The notes: generated by a model from the sequence alone, not told the origin. A stretch of 64,000 nucleotides of DNA from Tenericutes bacterium HGW-Tenericutes-2 (GCA_002839095.1 PGXL01000005.1:1-64000); one strand, 5' to 3'. Positions 9,017 through 18,180 are shown, counted from the first letter of the stretch. Numbers and translations: made by a program.

Positions 9017-9529
9017 TTAATTTTCAAACTCATTATGCCATGTTTGCCAAATAACAAGAAACCGTTGCGTAATAAGTCCTGTAACAATACCCGCTGGTAT
9101 GCTGAGCATGAGCATGATTGGTAAATAAAATATTACCGCACTGCTCCCAATCACAAATATTCCCGCGATGATTTGTCCAATGCAATGGAATATAGATCCA
9201 ATCACACTAACACCTAACACACCAAAGAAATTTGTTTTTTTGAAAAATCCCATTGCAAATGTAGCAAATAATGCCCCACTAAAACTCATATAAAAAACTG
9301 GACCCAATAGCTTCCCTGTAAGAAGAGAAACCAGTAGAACTCTAAGTATAGTTATCGTTGCACTATCCTTAAAGGAATACACATATAAAATGATGAGTGT
9401 AACTATATTTGCAAATCCCAATTTAGCACCTGGAACAGGGATTACTGGGACTAAAGATTCAATTATATTTAACACTATTGCTATCGCAAGGAAATTGGCT
9501 AGCAAAGTCATTTTACGTGTTTTTCTCAT
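9017..9529 (-). CDS. Gx transporter family membrane protein
   Basis: A 170-residue hydrophobic protein with about five membrane segments. The motif VPVIPVPGAKLGFANIVTL matches the Gx transporter family (often labelled heptaprenyl diphosphate synthase component I). The substrate is unknown. In many Bacillota it lies beside a NusG-II protein and apbE near Rnf genes, as here, which suggests a role linked to flavin or quinone-type redox cofactors; that link is inference. It starts 6 nt after the preceding stop. Confidence 0.85.
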   Translation of the reverse strand: MRKTRKMTLLANFLAIAIVLNIIESLVPVIPVPGAKLGFANIVTLIILYVYSFKDSATITILRVLLVSLLTGKLLGPVFYMSFSGALFATFAMGFFKKTNFFGVLGVSVIGSIFHCIGQIIAGIFVIGSSAVIFYLPIMLMLSIPAGIVTGLITQRFLVIWQTWHNEFEN

Positions 9530-9535
9530 GAATGT

Positions 9536-10021
9536 TTATACTGTAAAGTCCACTTCACTAGAATCAAATTCTACTCGTATTCTATTTGGCAAGCAAATGA
9601 GTGGTTTTCCAGTAGATACTCCTTCTCTACTACAAATATTATTTGGTGATTGTTCTTGAATAATTTCTACAGATGGCTTACTGTTTGCAGTGCCAAATTC
9701 GTATTTTATGACTACTATTTGACGAATTCCATTTAACTCATAGTCTCCTAAAAGAGTAATCGTTTGTGCTTCTTCATCAATAATCGGATAATTTTGATTA
9801 TATCCATCCGGAACGTTTTGAGTGTAATTTCTAATCACTCTATAGTTAACAAAATCAATTGTTACAATTGGATCAGTAGATGTTCCATAATATACGTGTG
9901 CTTGCGCAGCCTCTCCTGTGAACATAAACAGTTTAAAGGAAATGTAGATTGCTCCAACTAAAATCACAAGTACAGAAACCAGTATTATATCTCTTTTATT
10001 TTTATACTGTTTATTTTCCAT
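9536..10021 (-). CDS. NusG domain II-containing protein
   Basis: A 161-residue protein with one N-terminal membrane anchor (IILVSVLVILVGAIYISFKLF) and an extracytoplasmic beta domain. ICSREGVSTGKPLICLPNRIRVEF is split by a Cys-X13-Cys spacing and ends in the CLPN motif typical of the NusG-II family found beside apbE. Function is unknown. It follows apbE by 3 nt and belongs to the same transcript as apbE and the Gx transporter gene. Confidence 0.85.
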   Translation of the reverse strand: MENKQYKNKRDIILVSVLVILVGAIYISFKLFMFTGEAAQAHVYYGTSTDPIVTIDFVNYRVIRNYTQNVPDGYNQNYPIIDEEAQTITLLGDYELNGIRQIVVIKYEFGTANSKPSVEIIQEQSPNNICSREGVSTGKPLICLPNRIRVEFDSSEVDFTV

Positions 10022-10024
10022 ATA

Positions 10025-11107
10025 TTAGTACCCTTTAAATATAGTATCTAAAAGATTCGTAGTGACTGTCCCATCATAATTGTATAAAATAACTTCGATA
10101 CCTAGTTCTTCCTGATAAACATCAAGCCAAGCTGCTATAGCTTCTGGAGTCATAGAAAAGAATGCTGTTGAAAGCGCATCTAAAAGACCTGCATCAGTTC
10201 CAATCATTGTTAATGAATGATAGTAGTGCATAGAGTATTTAGTGAATGGTGAAACAATATGATGATATCTAAGTCCATTATATGTAGCATATTGTACATT
10301 ATTTCCACTGGTCGCTAGTGCCTTATCTCTAAGTTCGATTAATCCAAAATATTCATTATCAAAAAGTGGGTCAATCAATTCTACATTCCATTGTTGGTTT
10401 TTGCGCTCTGGATTGCTGTTCTTTCCAACTGAAATTGTTGAACTTCCAGCATTAATTGCAAAATAGATAACACCCTTTTCTACCAAGTAATCTTTTACAA
10501 TTTCAGTAGCATAACCTTTAGCAATCGCACCTAAATCAAGCTGAACATCTTCATGATTAATTCTTGCATAGTATTTCCCGTTGGATTCAGATAGTGTATA
10601 TGGATTTTCATGAACTTCAATTGAATCAATTTCTTCTTGAAGTGACTCAAAAACAGATTGAGGTATTTCATAATCATCTTCTCTAAATTCAGGGTCCAAA
10701 ATGACATCCTTCCATGCTTTAACAATCTTTCCTATAGATATATCAAAATATCCATTGGTTAGTTCCTTCAATCTTTCGGATTCTTCAAGTAATAAATATA
10801 GTTCATGATTGATTTCGACATCAACATTAATTTTTGAGTTTAATGTATAAATATTTTCTAAATATAATGAGTCCTCAGAAAGTGGTGAATAGTTATCACT
10901 TAAGGAATGATACATGGCATAAATCTCACCGATATGTGCTTTTATTTCGTTTGCTTCTTCTTGGTTATCTGCCATATAATTGATTCTTATCTCTGAGTCC
11001 ATTTGAAAATATACAGCAGAAAACATCTTCCCCTCTACTTTTGGATTACAAGCAGAAAGTAAGATCATTAACATTATAATTACTGGGAAATAAAGCATTT
11101 TCTTCAT
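10025..11107 (-). CDS. apbE: FAD:protein FMN transferase (lipoprotein)
   Basis: A 360-residue ApbE enzyme that links FMN from FAD to threonine in RnfG- and RnfD-type proteins outside the membrane. A lipoprotein signal (LMILLSAC, Cys near residue 20) anchors it. Typical motifs are FDISIGKIVKAW, LDLGAIAKGYATE and NAGSSTISVG. TSGNN and YHHIVSPFT are also present. A terminator and probable new promoter lie between it and rnfB. The Rnf genes upstream encode at least three GAT flavin sites, its likely substrates. Confidence 0.94.
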   Translation of the reverse strand: MKKMLYFPVIIMLMILLSACNPKVEGKMFSAVYFQMDSEIRINYMADNQEEANEIKAHIGEIYAMYHSLSDNYSPLSEDSLYLENIYTLNSKINVDVEINHELYLLLEESERLKELTNGYFDISIGKIVKAWKDVILDPEFREDDYEIPQSVFESLQEEIDSIEVHENPYTLSESNGKYYARINHEDVQLDLGAIAKGYATEIVKDYLVEKGVIYFAINAGSSTISVGKNSNPERKNQQWNVELIDPLFDNEYFGLIELRDKALATSGNNVQYATYNGLRYHHIVSPFTKYSMHYYHSLTMIGTDAGLLDALSTAFFSMTPEAIAAWLDVYQEELGIEVILYNYDGTVTTNLLDTIFKGY

Positions 11108-11153
11108 GTGAGCGTACCTCGTTAATTTTTACTTTTATATTATAGCATTATAA

Positions 11154-11179
11154 GTAAAGAAAAGGACATGAGATGTCCT
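11154..11179 (-). terminator. Terminator at the end of the rnf operon
   Basis: AGGACAT CTC ATGTCCT (11179-11163) is followed by TTTTCTTT on the minus strand. The stem begins inside the rnfB stop codon. A TATAAT-like -10 follows about 20 nt later, so apbE can be expressed separately. Confidence 0.8.
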
Positions 11180-11498
11180 AAATCTTTAAATCAATTTTTG
11201 ATCCATCTGGATTTGGATGATCTTTGATATACTCCAAAATAGGATTGAAGTGTTTATCAAGCTTTCCTGGTTTGCAACGAGAAACATTTTTTACTTCTCC
11301 ATTGACAATACCTGTTGCAAACGCACGGCAACCTGGGGTTCCGCATGCGCCGCAGTTATAATTAGGTAACAACTTTTCAATGTCATCAATTCTTGGATCT
11401 TCTTGAACTGTGAGATATTGATTTGCCAATGATAGGACAATCCCTAGAATAATCCCTAGCATACCAAGTACTATGAAAGGATATAATAATTCAATCAT
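11178..11498 (-). CDS. rnfB: Truncated RnfB (membrane anchor plus single Fe-S domain)
   Basis: A 106-residue protein with an N-terminal membrane helix (LYPFIVLGMLGIILGIVL) and the RnfB-type Fe-S motif CGACGTPGC, with a fourth Cys 17 residues later (SRCKPG). Typical RnfB proteins continue with two or more ferredoxin 4Fe-4S modules; this one ends after about 30 more residues. The stop lies directly at a terminator with only 70 nt before apbE, so no frameshifted remainder follows. It is translationally coupled (ATGA) to the 68-residue gene. Ferredoxin entry must use another route or this cluster alone. Confidence 0.88.
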   Translation of the reverse strand: MIELLYPFIVLGMLGIILGIVLSLANQYLTVQEDPRIDDIEKLLPNYNCGACGTPGCRAFATGIVNGEVKNVSRCKPGKLDKHFNPILEYIKDHPNPDGSKIDLKI

Positions 11499-11701
11499 AA
11501 TTTAACCTCCTTCAAAAATTCAAGAGTATCCGAAAAGCCACAGCTCTTTCCGCTTCTAGATGCACATGATTCACAAGACTGTGCTTCTAAATATGCTTCC
11601 TTGCAACTTTCAGGAATTGCTACTTTGTTATTCAAATACATAGTGCCTATGTACAATCCTATAAAACCAGAAAGTACACCGACCATAATTAATATTTCCA
11701 T
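11495..11701 (-). CDS. Small Cys-rich single-TM protein in the rnf operon
   Basis: A 68-residue protein between rnfA and rnfB. One N-terminal membrane helix (LIMVGVLSGFIGLYIGTMYL) is followed by SCKEAYLEAQ and SCESCASRSGKSCGF, giving five cysteines. It overlaps both neighbours (TAATG with rnfA, ATGA with rnfB), so it is made with the complex. The architecture resembles NqrM, the small TM/Cys protein needed to insert iron into the NqrD/NqrE centre, whose equivalents are RnfA and RnfE. That comparison is by layout, not demonstrated homology. Confidence 0.8.
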   Translation of the reverse strand: MEILIMVGVLSGFIGLYIGTMYLNNKVAIPESCKEAYLEAQSCESCASRSGKSCGFSDTLEFLKEVKL

Positions 11702-12273
11702 TAGATAATACCTGCCAATCCCATAAATGCCATCGCCATTAAGCTTGCTGTAACAAACGCAATTGGAAGACCCTTAAGTGCCTTTGGCACATTAGCTGAA
11801 TCTAAACGCATACGTATAGCGGTGAATGTAATGATAATCAATGCATACCCTAAGCCTGATCCCAATGCAAACATCATTGCTTCTGGGTAAGTTTGTGGAG
11901 TAGCAACATTCGTTAATGCAACACCTAAAACCGCACAATTTGTAGCGATTAATGGAAGATAAACCCCAAGTGCTTTGTATAAACTTTGGCTAAATCTCTT
12001 AATTACAAGTTCTGTAAGCTGTACAAGTGATGCAATAACCAAAATAAAGGCGATTGTATCAATATATTTAATATTTAATGGAATTAATACATACCAGTAA
12101 AGTGGGAATGTAATTAAAGCAGCTAAGAATATTACAACGATAACCGCCATACCCATACCAACTACGGACTTCATCTTTGTAGAAACACCAAAGAATGAAC
12201 ACAAACCTAAGAATTGCATTAAGACGATGTTATTCACCAACATCGAGGAAATTAAAATTGCGAGTAAGTTCAT
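11701..12273 (-). CDS. rnfA: Rnf complex subunit RnfA
   Basis: A 190-residue membrane subunit with six predicted helices. With RnfE it forms the intramembrane iron centre; the ligand cysteines are in QFLGLCSFFGVS (near 25) and ATNCAVLGVAL (near 110). Start and stop overlap neighbouring genes by a base or so (TAATG). Length is normal for the family. Confidence 0.95.
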   Translation of the reverse strand: MNLLAILISSMLVNNIVLMQFLGLCSFFGVSTKMKSVVGMGMAVIVVIFLAALITFPLYWYVLIPLNIKYIDTIAFILVIASLVQLTELVIKRFSQSLYKALGVYLPLIATNCAVLGVALTNVATPQTYPEAMMFALGSGLGYALIIITFTAIRMRLDSANVPKALKGLPIAFVTASLMAMAFMGLAGII

Positions 12274-12968
12274 TATTTTTTAACCCCCTTCTTTTGGTTT
12301 GAAGCAACTATAACTGCTAGTATGATACCAATAACAAGGAAGGCTCCTGGAGGTTGCACTAAGACACCAAATGCATATGGACTAAGACCTAGTCCTGCAA
12401 ATACTGTGTATTCAAAACCAAGTGGAAGTGTTCTTCCTAATACAATAGTACCAGTTCCAAGAAATTCTCTAAAGAACCCAATCATGGTTAATGCAATTGC
12501 AAAACCTAAAGCAACACCAAGACCATCGATTGCAGCGGCAGGAACTTTGTTCTTAGAAGCAAACGCTTCAGCTCTACCAAATACAACACAGTTAACTGTA
12601 ATTAATGCAATGAATACACCAAGTTCTTGTGCTAGTGCTGGTGCAAATGCATCAACAAGCATTTTCAAAATGGTAACTTCTGTTGCGATAATGATAACGT
12701 AAACTGGGATACGAACGGTATTAGGAACTAGTTTTCTAATTGAAGAAACCGATGTGTTTGTCATGGTTAACACAATCATGACTAGAATTCCCATTCCAAG
12801 CGCACCTTCAAATGAACGCGTGACGGCTAATGCTGGACAAAGTCCAAGTGCCATAACAAAGATTCCATTTTCTTTCCAAATACCTTTTGTGAAGATATCC
12901 CATAATGACGCTTCTTTTTCTTCAGCGACTATTTTTTTAGCTACTGGAGCTTTTTTAGTTTCTGTCAT
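12273..12968 (-). CDS. rnfE: Rnf complex subunit RnfE
   Basis: A 231-residue membrane subunit, homologous to RnfA and NqrD. The cysteines in MALGLCPALAVT and ITVNCVVFGRAEAFA are the expected metal ligands. A Lys/Ala-rich N-terminal extension (about 20 residues) precedes the first helix. GAGGTG upstream lies inside the end of the preceding FMN-binding gene, and ATGA overlap couples the two. Confidence 0.95.
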   Translation of the reverse strand: MTETKKAPVAKKIVAEEKEASLWDIFTKGIWKENGIFVMALGLCPALAVTRSFEGALGMGILVMIVLTMTNTSVSSIRKLVPNTVRIPVYVIIIATEVTILKMLVDAFAPALAQELGVFIALITVNCVVFGRAEAFASKNKVPAAAIDGLGVALGFAIALTMIGFFREFLGTGTIVLGRTLPLGFEYTVFAGLGLSPYAFGVLVQPPGAFLVIGIILAVIVASNQKKGVKK

Positions 12969-13546
12969 CCTAAGTTCACCTCACTTAAACTTGCTGATCG
13001 GTTGTTATGTTCGTTGATTGCCATTGCAACAAGTGATTTCACAAGACCTGTACTTTCAGACGCTGTTGCACCTGCTTCAAGATCTCCAACATTTACAACT
13101 GGAATTAATAATAGATAATCAAATGTAAATCCTTGAAAATATTCATAAATATAATCTTGGATGCCACCAACATAGGTTGATGTTTGTTCGATTTTTACTG
13201 GTTGAACATAAACTTTATTATCTAAGTCAACTCCAACTAATAATTCAATATAACCAAATTCATCTGATGGATTAAACTTATATCCATTTTTTGCCATTAC
13301 AGTATATACAGTACCAACCTTATTACCTTTTGCATTGTATGCTGTTTGTACCTTATGGATAATTGTGTAATGACCAATTGAAGGAACATTATTAATGATT
13401 TCTTCATCTTCTAACGTAACCATTTGGTTAAATAATTTATCTTCAGGATCTTTAGGTAATACATTTTGAAAGGCAAATAGAAATATTAAGCTGATAACCA
13501 ATAAAACCACTGCATTAATCATTAAGAATAAGTTTTGTTTTTTCAT
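12965..13546 (-). CDS. RnfG-like FMN-binding protein (single domain)
   Basis: A 193-residue protein with an N-terminal membrane helix (LMINAVVLLVISLIFLFAF) and one FMN-binding domain. The C-terminal motif DLEAGATASESTGLVKSLV carries the GAT Thr that ApbE would flavinylate. It is the second RnfG-type protein in the operon. It overlaps rnfE and the upstream double-domain gene by ATGA, so all are coupled. Confidence 0.88.
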   Translation of the reverse strand: MKKQNLFLMINAVVLLVISLIFLFAFQNVLPKDPEDKLFNQMVTLEDEEIINNVPSIGHYTIIHKVQTAYNAKGNKVGTVYTVMAKNGYKFNPSDEFGYIELLVGVDLDNKVYVQPVKIEQTSTYVGGIQDYIYEYFQGFTFDYLLLIPVVNVGDLEAGATASESTGLVKSLVAMAINEHNNRSASLSEVNLG

Positions 13547-14493
13547 TCTATAACTCCTCCTAATGCTGTGAGTAATGTGTTAACTAAATTCTTGGAATTT
13601 GTCGCGCCTGTTGCTAAGTCACCTTGACCACTAAATGAATCAATATTAGAACCTACAATTGAGTTAGCATATGCAACAACTTTTGGATAGAATGCATTGG
13701 ATGTTGTATGGCCATATTGATCCTTAGGTAAATCAATACCTAAAATTTCACCAGTGGATGATAATCCAACATACATGTTTATTGTTCCTGAAGAACCAGA
13801 GTCACTATTATATTCACCAGTACCTCTAAGGTGATAATAAGCGCCAATTACAACATTGCTTGCATTTCTAACAATACTCTTAGCTAATACTTCTGTTGTT
13901 GGAGTAAATGCTGAATCAATTTCCATTGTATAACCAGCACCAAACCAAGCTTCATAAGGATCTGCTGGAGCAACCACAACTAAAGCGTGTGCAGCTGCAA
14001 CATCTCTAAGCATTGCCACTAAACTATTCAAACTTCCTGTAGCACCAGATACAATGTCTCCTGATGGAGCAAGGCTTGTAACTGAAGAACCAACATATAG
14101 TTGAAGATTAGTTCTTGTTCCATCGACTTGATAAGTCTGATTGATTTCAATAAAGTCAGCACCCAGTATTGTTCCTGTAGGACTTACAGCAACAACAACT
14201 CTCATATAACCAAATTTGTTTGTAGTATATGCTGTGTAAACATACCCAACAACATTTGCTCCAGCTTTTGCTTCTGCTACTGTAAGGATTGTAGCTGGAA
14301 ATTCAACATCATCAATTTCTGTAAATGTTTCTCCCGCTGGTAATACTAAGCGATATGCAGCAGCTTGAGCTTTTTCAATATTGCTTTGAATGATTGGAGC
14401 AGTAATTGCATTGACTGCACTAATCATGATTCCGCAAACGATAGATACAACCATTAATACGAAGGTGTAGTGAACTATAGGTTTTTTCATCAT
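13543..14493 (-). CDS. rnfG: RnfG-like protein with two FMN-binding domains
   Basis: A 316-residue protein: one N-terminal membrane helix (YTFVLMVVSIVCGIMISAV), then two tandem FMN-binding domains. The first ends in GDIVSGATGSLNSLVAML (about 148-165) and the second in GDLATGATNSKNLVNTLL near the C-terminus. Both keep the [ST]GAT acceptor motif. Standard RnfG has one domain of about 200 residues, so this is a duplication. It overlaps rnfD (ATGA-type) with GGAGGTG upstream. Confidence 0.9.
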   Translation of the reverse strand: MMKKPIVHYTFVLMVVSIVCGIMISAVNAITAPIIQSNIEKAQAAAYRLVLPAGETFTEIDDVEFPATILTVAEAKAGANVVGYVYTAYTTNKFGYMRVVVAVSPTGTILGADFIEINQTYQVDGTRTNLQLYVGSSVTSLAPSGDIVSGATGSLNSLVAMLRDVAAAHALVVVAPADPYEAWFGAGYTMEIDSAFTPTTEVLAKSIVRNASNVVIGAYYHLRGTGEYNSDSGSSGTINMYVGLSSTGEILGIDLPKDQYGHTTSNAFYPKVVAYANSIVGSNIDSFSGQGDLATGATNSKNLVNTLLTALGGVIE

Positions 14494-15566
14494 ACAGCAC
14501 CTCCAACACCAAAGAATACAACCAAACCTAAAATAACAAGTAATACAACATAACTTGCTATAAATGCTGGCTTAATCTTATTTGTTGCCCATTTTGGAAA
14601 ATCAATTAATGGAACAAACATATTTGAGAATAATAAAGCGAATGCAAATCCTTCTGGATAAGCACCAAATAAGCGAATAAGTACGACCAATGCTCCAACC
14701 ATTAAGCCATAAAGCCAACGGCCAGGTCTTGTTACTGGAGAAGTCACTGGATCTGTAATCATAAATACAACCCCAAACATTAATCCACCTGCAAATAATT
14801 GATAAAGCGTATAATCAAGCGCTTGTCCTGGGTATAACTTCAATCCTACTAAAAACATTAAAACCATAAATGTCAATGTGGATGAAAGCATTACTCTATA
14901 ATCTGCAGAGCGACGAATTAATAAGTAAGCTGCACCAATTAAAATTGCAGCTGCACTGATTTCACCCATAGACCCTGGAATATTTCCAAAGAAAAGATCT
15001 GAAATTGAGTAGCTATTTAATGCACTTGGAAATAGTAAACCACTTTTAAGTGTTGTTAATGCTGTTCCGCCTGCAATCATATCTACACCAACATAAGTTC
15101 CTGCGAACATATTAGTTAATGCTAATCCTATAAAGATACGACCAGCTGCTGCAATATTAAAGATATTGGAGCCTAAACCGCCAAAAAGCATTTTTGCAAT
15201 AATAATACCAAATGAAGCACCTGCAATAACCGCATAAATCGGTAATTTGCTAGGTATTATCATTGCGAAGATTACAGCACTTACTGCTGAGGCAGTGATG
15301 TTATTTATTGTGTAATTTTCAAATCTTGACTTTAATCTTTCAATCCATTTTTCACTCTTAGATGGCTTTTGCATCATTCCAAACGCAATTGCTTCTAGAC
15401 CAATCATCACCACTAAGGATACTAGAATACGGATAATCGCATCCCAGCCGAAACGGTAAATTGCAAATGCAACAACTGGAATCAATGCGATTAAGACATC
15501 AATCATCATGCGCTTAGTACTGACATCTTTACGAACATAGGGGCTCGTTTGTTTAACTGCTTGCAT
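14490..15566 (-). CDS. rnfD: Rnf complex subunit RnfD
   Basis: A 358-residue membrane subunit with about eight to ten helices that covalently carries FMN in characterised Rnf. The usual (S)GAT motif region reads AGGTALTTLKSG here; the Thr is present but the preceding residues are altered. GGMLFGVVFMITDPVTSP is close to the family signature FGVVFMATDPVT. AGGAGGAG lies 5 nt before the ATG. Confidence 0.94.
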   Translation of the reverse strand: MQAVKQTSPYVRKDVSTKRMMIDVLIALIPVVAFAIYRFGWDAIIRILVSLVVMIGLEAIAFGMMQKPSKSEKWIERLKSRFENYTINNITASAVSAVIFAMIIPSKLPIYAVIAGASFGIIIAKMLFGGLGSNIFNIAAAGRIFIGLALTNMFAGTYVGVDMIAGGTALTTLKSGLLFPSALNSYSISDLFFGNIPGSMGEISAAAILIGAAYLLIRRSADYRVMLSSTLTFMVLMFLVGLKLYPGQALDYTLYQLFAGGLMFGVVFMITDPVTSPVTRPGRWLYGLMVGALVVLIRLFGAYPEGFAFALLFSNMFVPLIDFPKWATNKIKPAFIASYVVLLVILGLVVFFGVGGAV

Positions 15567-15577
15567 ATTTTCTCCTC

Positions 15578-16876
15578 CTATTTACTAGCAAAGCGTTTTC
15601 CGGAACGCATATACTCTGTCAAGTGAATCTTAGATGGACATACAAATGAACATAGTCCACATTCAATACACTTATTGACCTCTAAAGTCTTTAATGTTTC
15701 CTTATCTCTAACTTTGTAAGCATTCATAATTTGAACTGGTTGAATTTCTACTGGACAAGAATAGACACATGATGCACAGTGGATACAAGGTTCTTCTTTT
15801 TCAACCTGTTCATTCATCACAATCAAGCTTGTTGTTGTATGTGTCATGACAATGTCATCGCGTAGGATATTCGTACCCATCATCGGTCCGCCTAATATCA
15901 TGACCTTTGACTTCTCTTCTTCTTTATAGCCACCAGCAAGTTCAATCAAATCACTTACTAGCGTACCAATGCGTGCTCTAAAACTCTTATTATGAATTCC
16001 GTCTCCACTGATTGTAAATAGGCGTTCTAGAACTGGAAGTCTCTTTTTAACTGCATTATAAATACTTTGAAGTGTTGAGACGTTGAAATTAAGAACTCCA
16101 TATTTTGAAAGTAGTTCGCCTTGAGGAATCTTAATTCCTAAAGCATTCTTAATCATGGCAAGTTCCCATCCTTGTGGATAGTAGTTTCCAACCTTGACAA
16201 CATGAATGTCATATTCTGTGAATTCTTGAAGTGCGAACTTCAATCTTTCTTCGATTTCTTTGTATTTTCTCTTAATAGCGATAATACCTTTTGGTGCACC
16301 AGAAGCCTTCATTGCGTAAATAAGACCTTTGATAATTTCTCTAGGATTGTTCATCATTAGAGAATAGTCTGCAATTAGATTAGGTTCACACTCTACACCG
16401 TTAGCGATAACGACGTTAATTGTGTCCTTAGTTTCTAATTTGATATAGGAAGGAAATGCACTTCCTCCTAATCCCACTAAGCCAGCATCTTTAACAATTT
16501 GAATATATTCTTCCTTTGTAAGTTTGTCAATTTCTTCGTCAGATCTTTCAACAATCGATTCATGAAATTCATACTTCTTATCATTCTTGACAATTAAGCA
16601 GTCTACAACTTTTCCACTTTGATCGATGTGTTTTTCATAACCAACCACTTCACCACTTACTGTAGCATGCATAGGTTGCTCGAAAAAGGCACCCTTTCTC
16701 GTTCCTACGATTTCTCCAACCTTAACGAACTGACCACCTCTAACGCAGGTTTCCCCTTCTGGGCAACGTGCACTTGTAACAGGATAGTAAACATAGTCCG
16801 CATCAAGATAGTGCAATATTGGTAGTTCTTTTAACGCTTTTTTGCCATCTGGAATATTTTTTGTTTTTGCTATCAT
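15578..16876 (-). CDS. rnfC: Rnf complex subunit RnfC
   Basis: A 432-residue peripheral subunit holding the NAD(H) site. It has a barrel-sandwich N-terminus, the GLVGLGGSAFPSYIKL nucleotide/FMN loop near residue 132, and two 4Fe-4S motifs at the C-terminus (CIHCASCVYSCP and CIECGLCSFVCP). Length is close to the usual clostridial form. AAGGGAG precedes the ATG by about 9 nt, and glyA ends only 3 nt upstream, so the rnf genes are read from the glyA transcript. Confidence 0.95.
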   Translation of the reverse strand: MIAKTKNIPDGKKALKELPILHYLDADYVYYPVTSARCPEGETCVRGGQFVKVGEIVGTRKGAFFEQPMHATVSGEVVGYEKHIDQSGKVVDCLIVKNDKKYEFHESIVERSDEEIDKLTKEEYIQIVKDAGLVGLGGSAFPSYIKLETKDTINVVIANGVECEPNLIADYSLMMNNPREIIKGLIYAMKASGAPKGIIAIKRKYKEIEERLKFALQEFTEYDIHVVKVGNYYPQGWELAMIKNALGIKIPQGELLSKYGVLNFNVSTLQSIYNAVKKRLPVLERLFTISGDGIHNKSFRARIGTLVSDLIELAGGYKEEEKSKVMILGGPMMGTNILRDDIVMTHTTTSLIVMNEQVEKEEPCIHCASCVYSCPVEIQPVQIMNAYKVRDKETLKTLEVNKCIECGLCSFVCPSKIHLTEYMRSGKRFASK

Positions 16877-16879
16877 TTG

Positions 16880-18127
16880 TTATACTCCCTTCTTGTATAA
16901 TGGATATTTTTTAGTAAGTTCAATGACTTCTTTATTAATTTCAGCTAATTTCTCAGGATTTTCCTTATTTGCAAGCGCAGAGTCAATCCAGATAGCTATC
17001 ATCTTCATTTCTTTTTCTTTAAATCCTCTCGTTGTAACTGCAGGTGTTCCGAGACGAATTCCACTCGCGTACGCGGGTTTTTCTTTATCGAAAGGTAAAC
17101 CATTTTTGTTACAAGTAATACTAACTTTATGTAGTAATTTTTCAGCATCAAGTCCTGTGATGTTATGTCTTTCTTTAACGTCAACTAGCATAAGATGGTT
17201 ATCTGTTCCACCACTGACAACTCTATATCCTAATTTTTGCATTTCATTTGCCAATGCCTTTGCATTTTTAATCACTTGCTCTTGATATGCTTTAAACTCT
17301 GGTTGTAATGCTTCATGAAATGAAACAGCTTTTGCTGCAATAACATGCATTAGCGGTCCCCCTTGCATTCCAGGGAACACAGCCTTATCAATTTTTTTAG
17401 CTATCTCTTCATCATTGGTTAAGATGATTCCACCACGTGGACCTCTTAGTGTCTTGTGTGTGGTTGAAGTCACTGCATGAGCGTATGGCAGTGGAGATGG
17501 GTGAAGTCCTGCAGCGATGAGTCCTGCGATATGTGCCATATCGACATGAAGATAAGCTCCGACCTCATCAGCTATTTCTCTAAATTTCTTAAAATCAATA
17601 ATTCGTGAATAAGCGCTTGCTCCTGCAATAATCAGCTTAGGTTGAACTTCTTTTGCAATTTCAAGAACCTTGTCATAATCAATCAACTCAGTAACTGGAT
17701 CGACGCCATAAAAAACAGATTTATATATTTTGCCTGAAAAGTTTAAATGAAATCCATGGGTCAAGTGTCCACCTTCAGCAAGTGACATACCTAAAATAAC
17801 ATCTCCTGGATTTAATAAACCCATATAAACTGCCATATTCGCCTGAGATCCAGAATGTGGTTGAACGTTAACAAATCTCGCATCAAATAATCTTTTCAAT
17901 CTTTCAATCGCTAAGCTCTCAATCTCATCAGCAAATTCACAGCCTCCATAATATCTCTTCTTAGGATATCCTTCAGCATATTTATTCGTAAAAATTGAGC
18001 CTTGAGCATCCAATACCGCTTGTGAAACAAAGTTTTCAGAAGCAATCAACTCGATGTGTTCTTCCTGTCTATTCTTTTCCTTCAGAATAATTTCATCGAT
18101 GATTGGATCGATATTTATTAAATTCAT
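16880..18127 (-). CDS. glyA: Serine hydroxymethyltransferase
   Basis: A 415-residue PLP enzyme converting serine and THF to glycine and 5,10-methylene-THF (reversible). N-terminal [17 protein letters not shown], the PLP lysine in [15 protein letters not shown] and FPGMQGGPL are all intact. GAGGAGGACAG precedes the ATG. It heads the rnf operon. Together with fhs and folD nearby it forms a folate C1 route from formate. Confidence 0.97.
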   Translation of the reverse strand: MNLINIDPIIDEIILKEKNRQEEHIELIASENFVSQAVLDAQGSIFTNKYAEGYPKKRYYGGCEFADEIESLAIERLKRLFDARFVNVQPHSGSQANMAVYMGLLNPGDVILGMSLAEGGHLTHGFHLNFSGKIYKSVFYGVDPVTELIDYDKVLEIAKEVQPKLIIAGASAYSRIIDFKKFREIADEVGAYLHVDMAHIAGLIAAGLHPSPLPYAHAVTSTTHKTLRGPRGGIILTNDEEIAKKIDKAVFPGMQGGPLMHVIAAKAVSFHEALQPEFKAYQEQVIKNAKALANEMQKLGYRVVSGGTDNHLMLVDVKERHNITGLDAEKLLHKVSITCNKNGLPFDKEKPAYASGIRLGTPAVTTRGFKEKEMKMIAIWIDSALANKENPEKLAEINKEVIELTKKYPLYKKGV

Positions 18128-18180
18128 TCTGTCCTCCTCGTTATTTCCTCGTATTATTATAACATAATAAGATACAAATT

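Noticed and set aside
11100-11178. RnfB truncated by a frameshift
   Set aside because: The DNA after the stop is a terminator and promoter, with no ferredoxin-like Cys codons in any frame before apbE.
12322-12702. Plus-strand 126-residue frame inside rnfE
   Set aside because: Shadow of the conserved RnfE coding sequence; no start signal.
17430-17450. CACGTG-containing site in glyA as a parS
   Set aside because: Only the central hexamer matches; flanks do not form the 16-bp palindrome.
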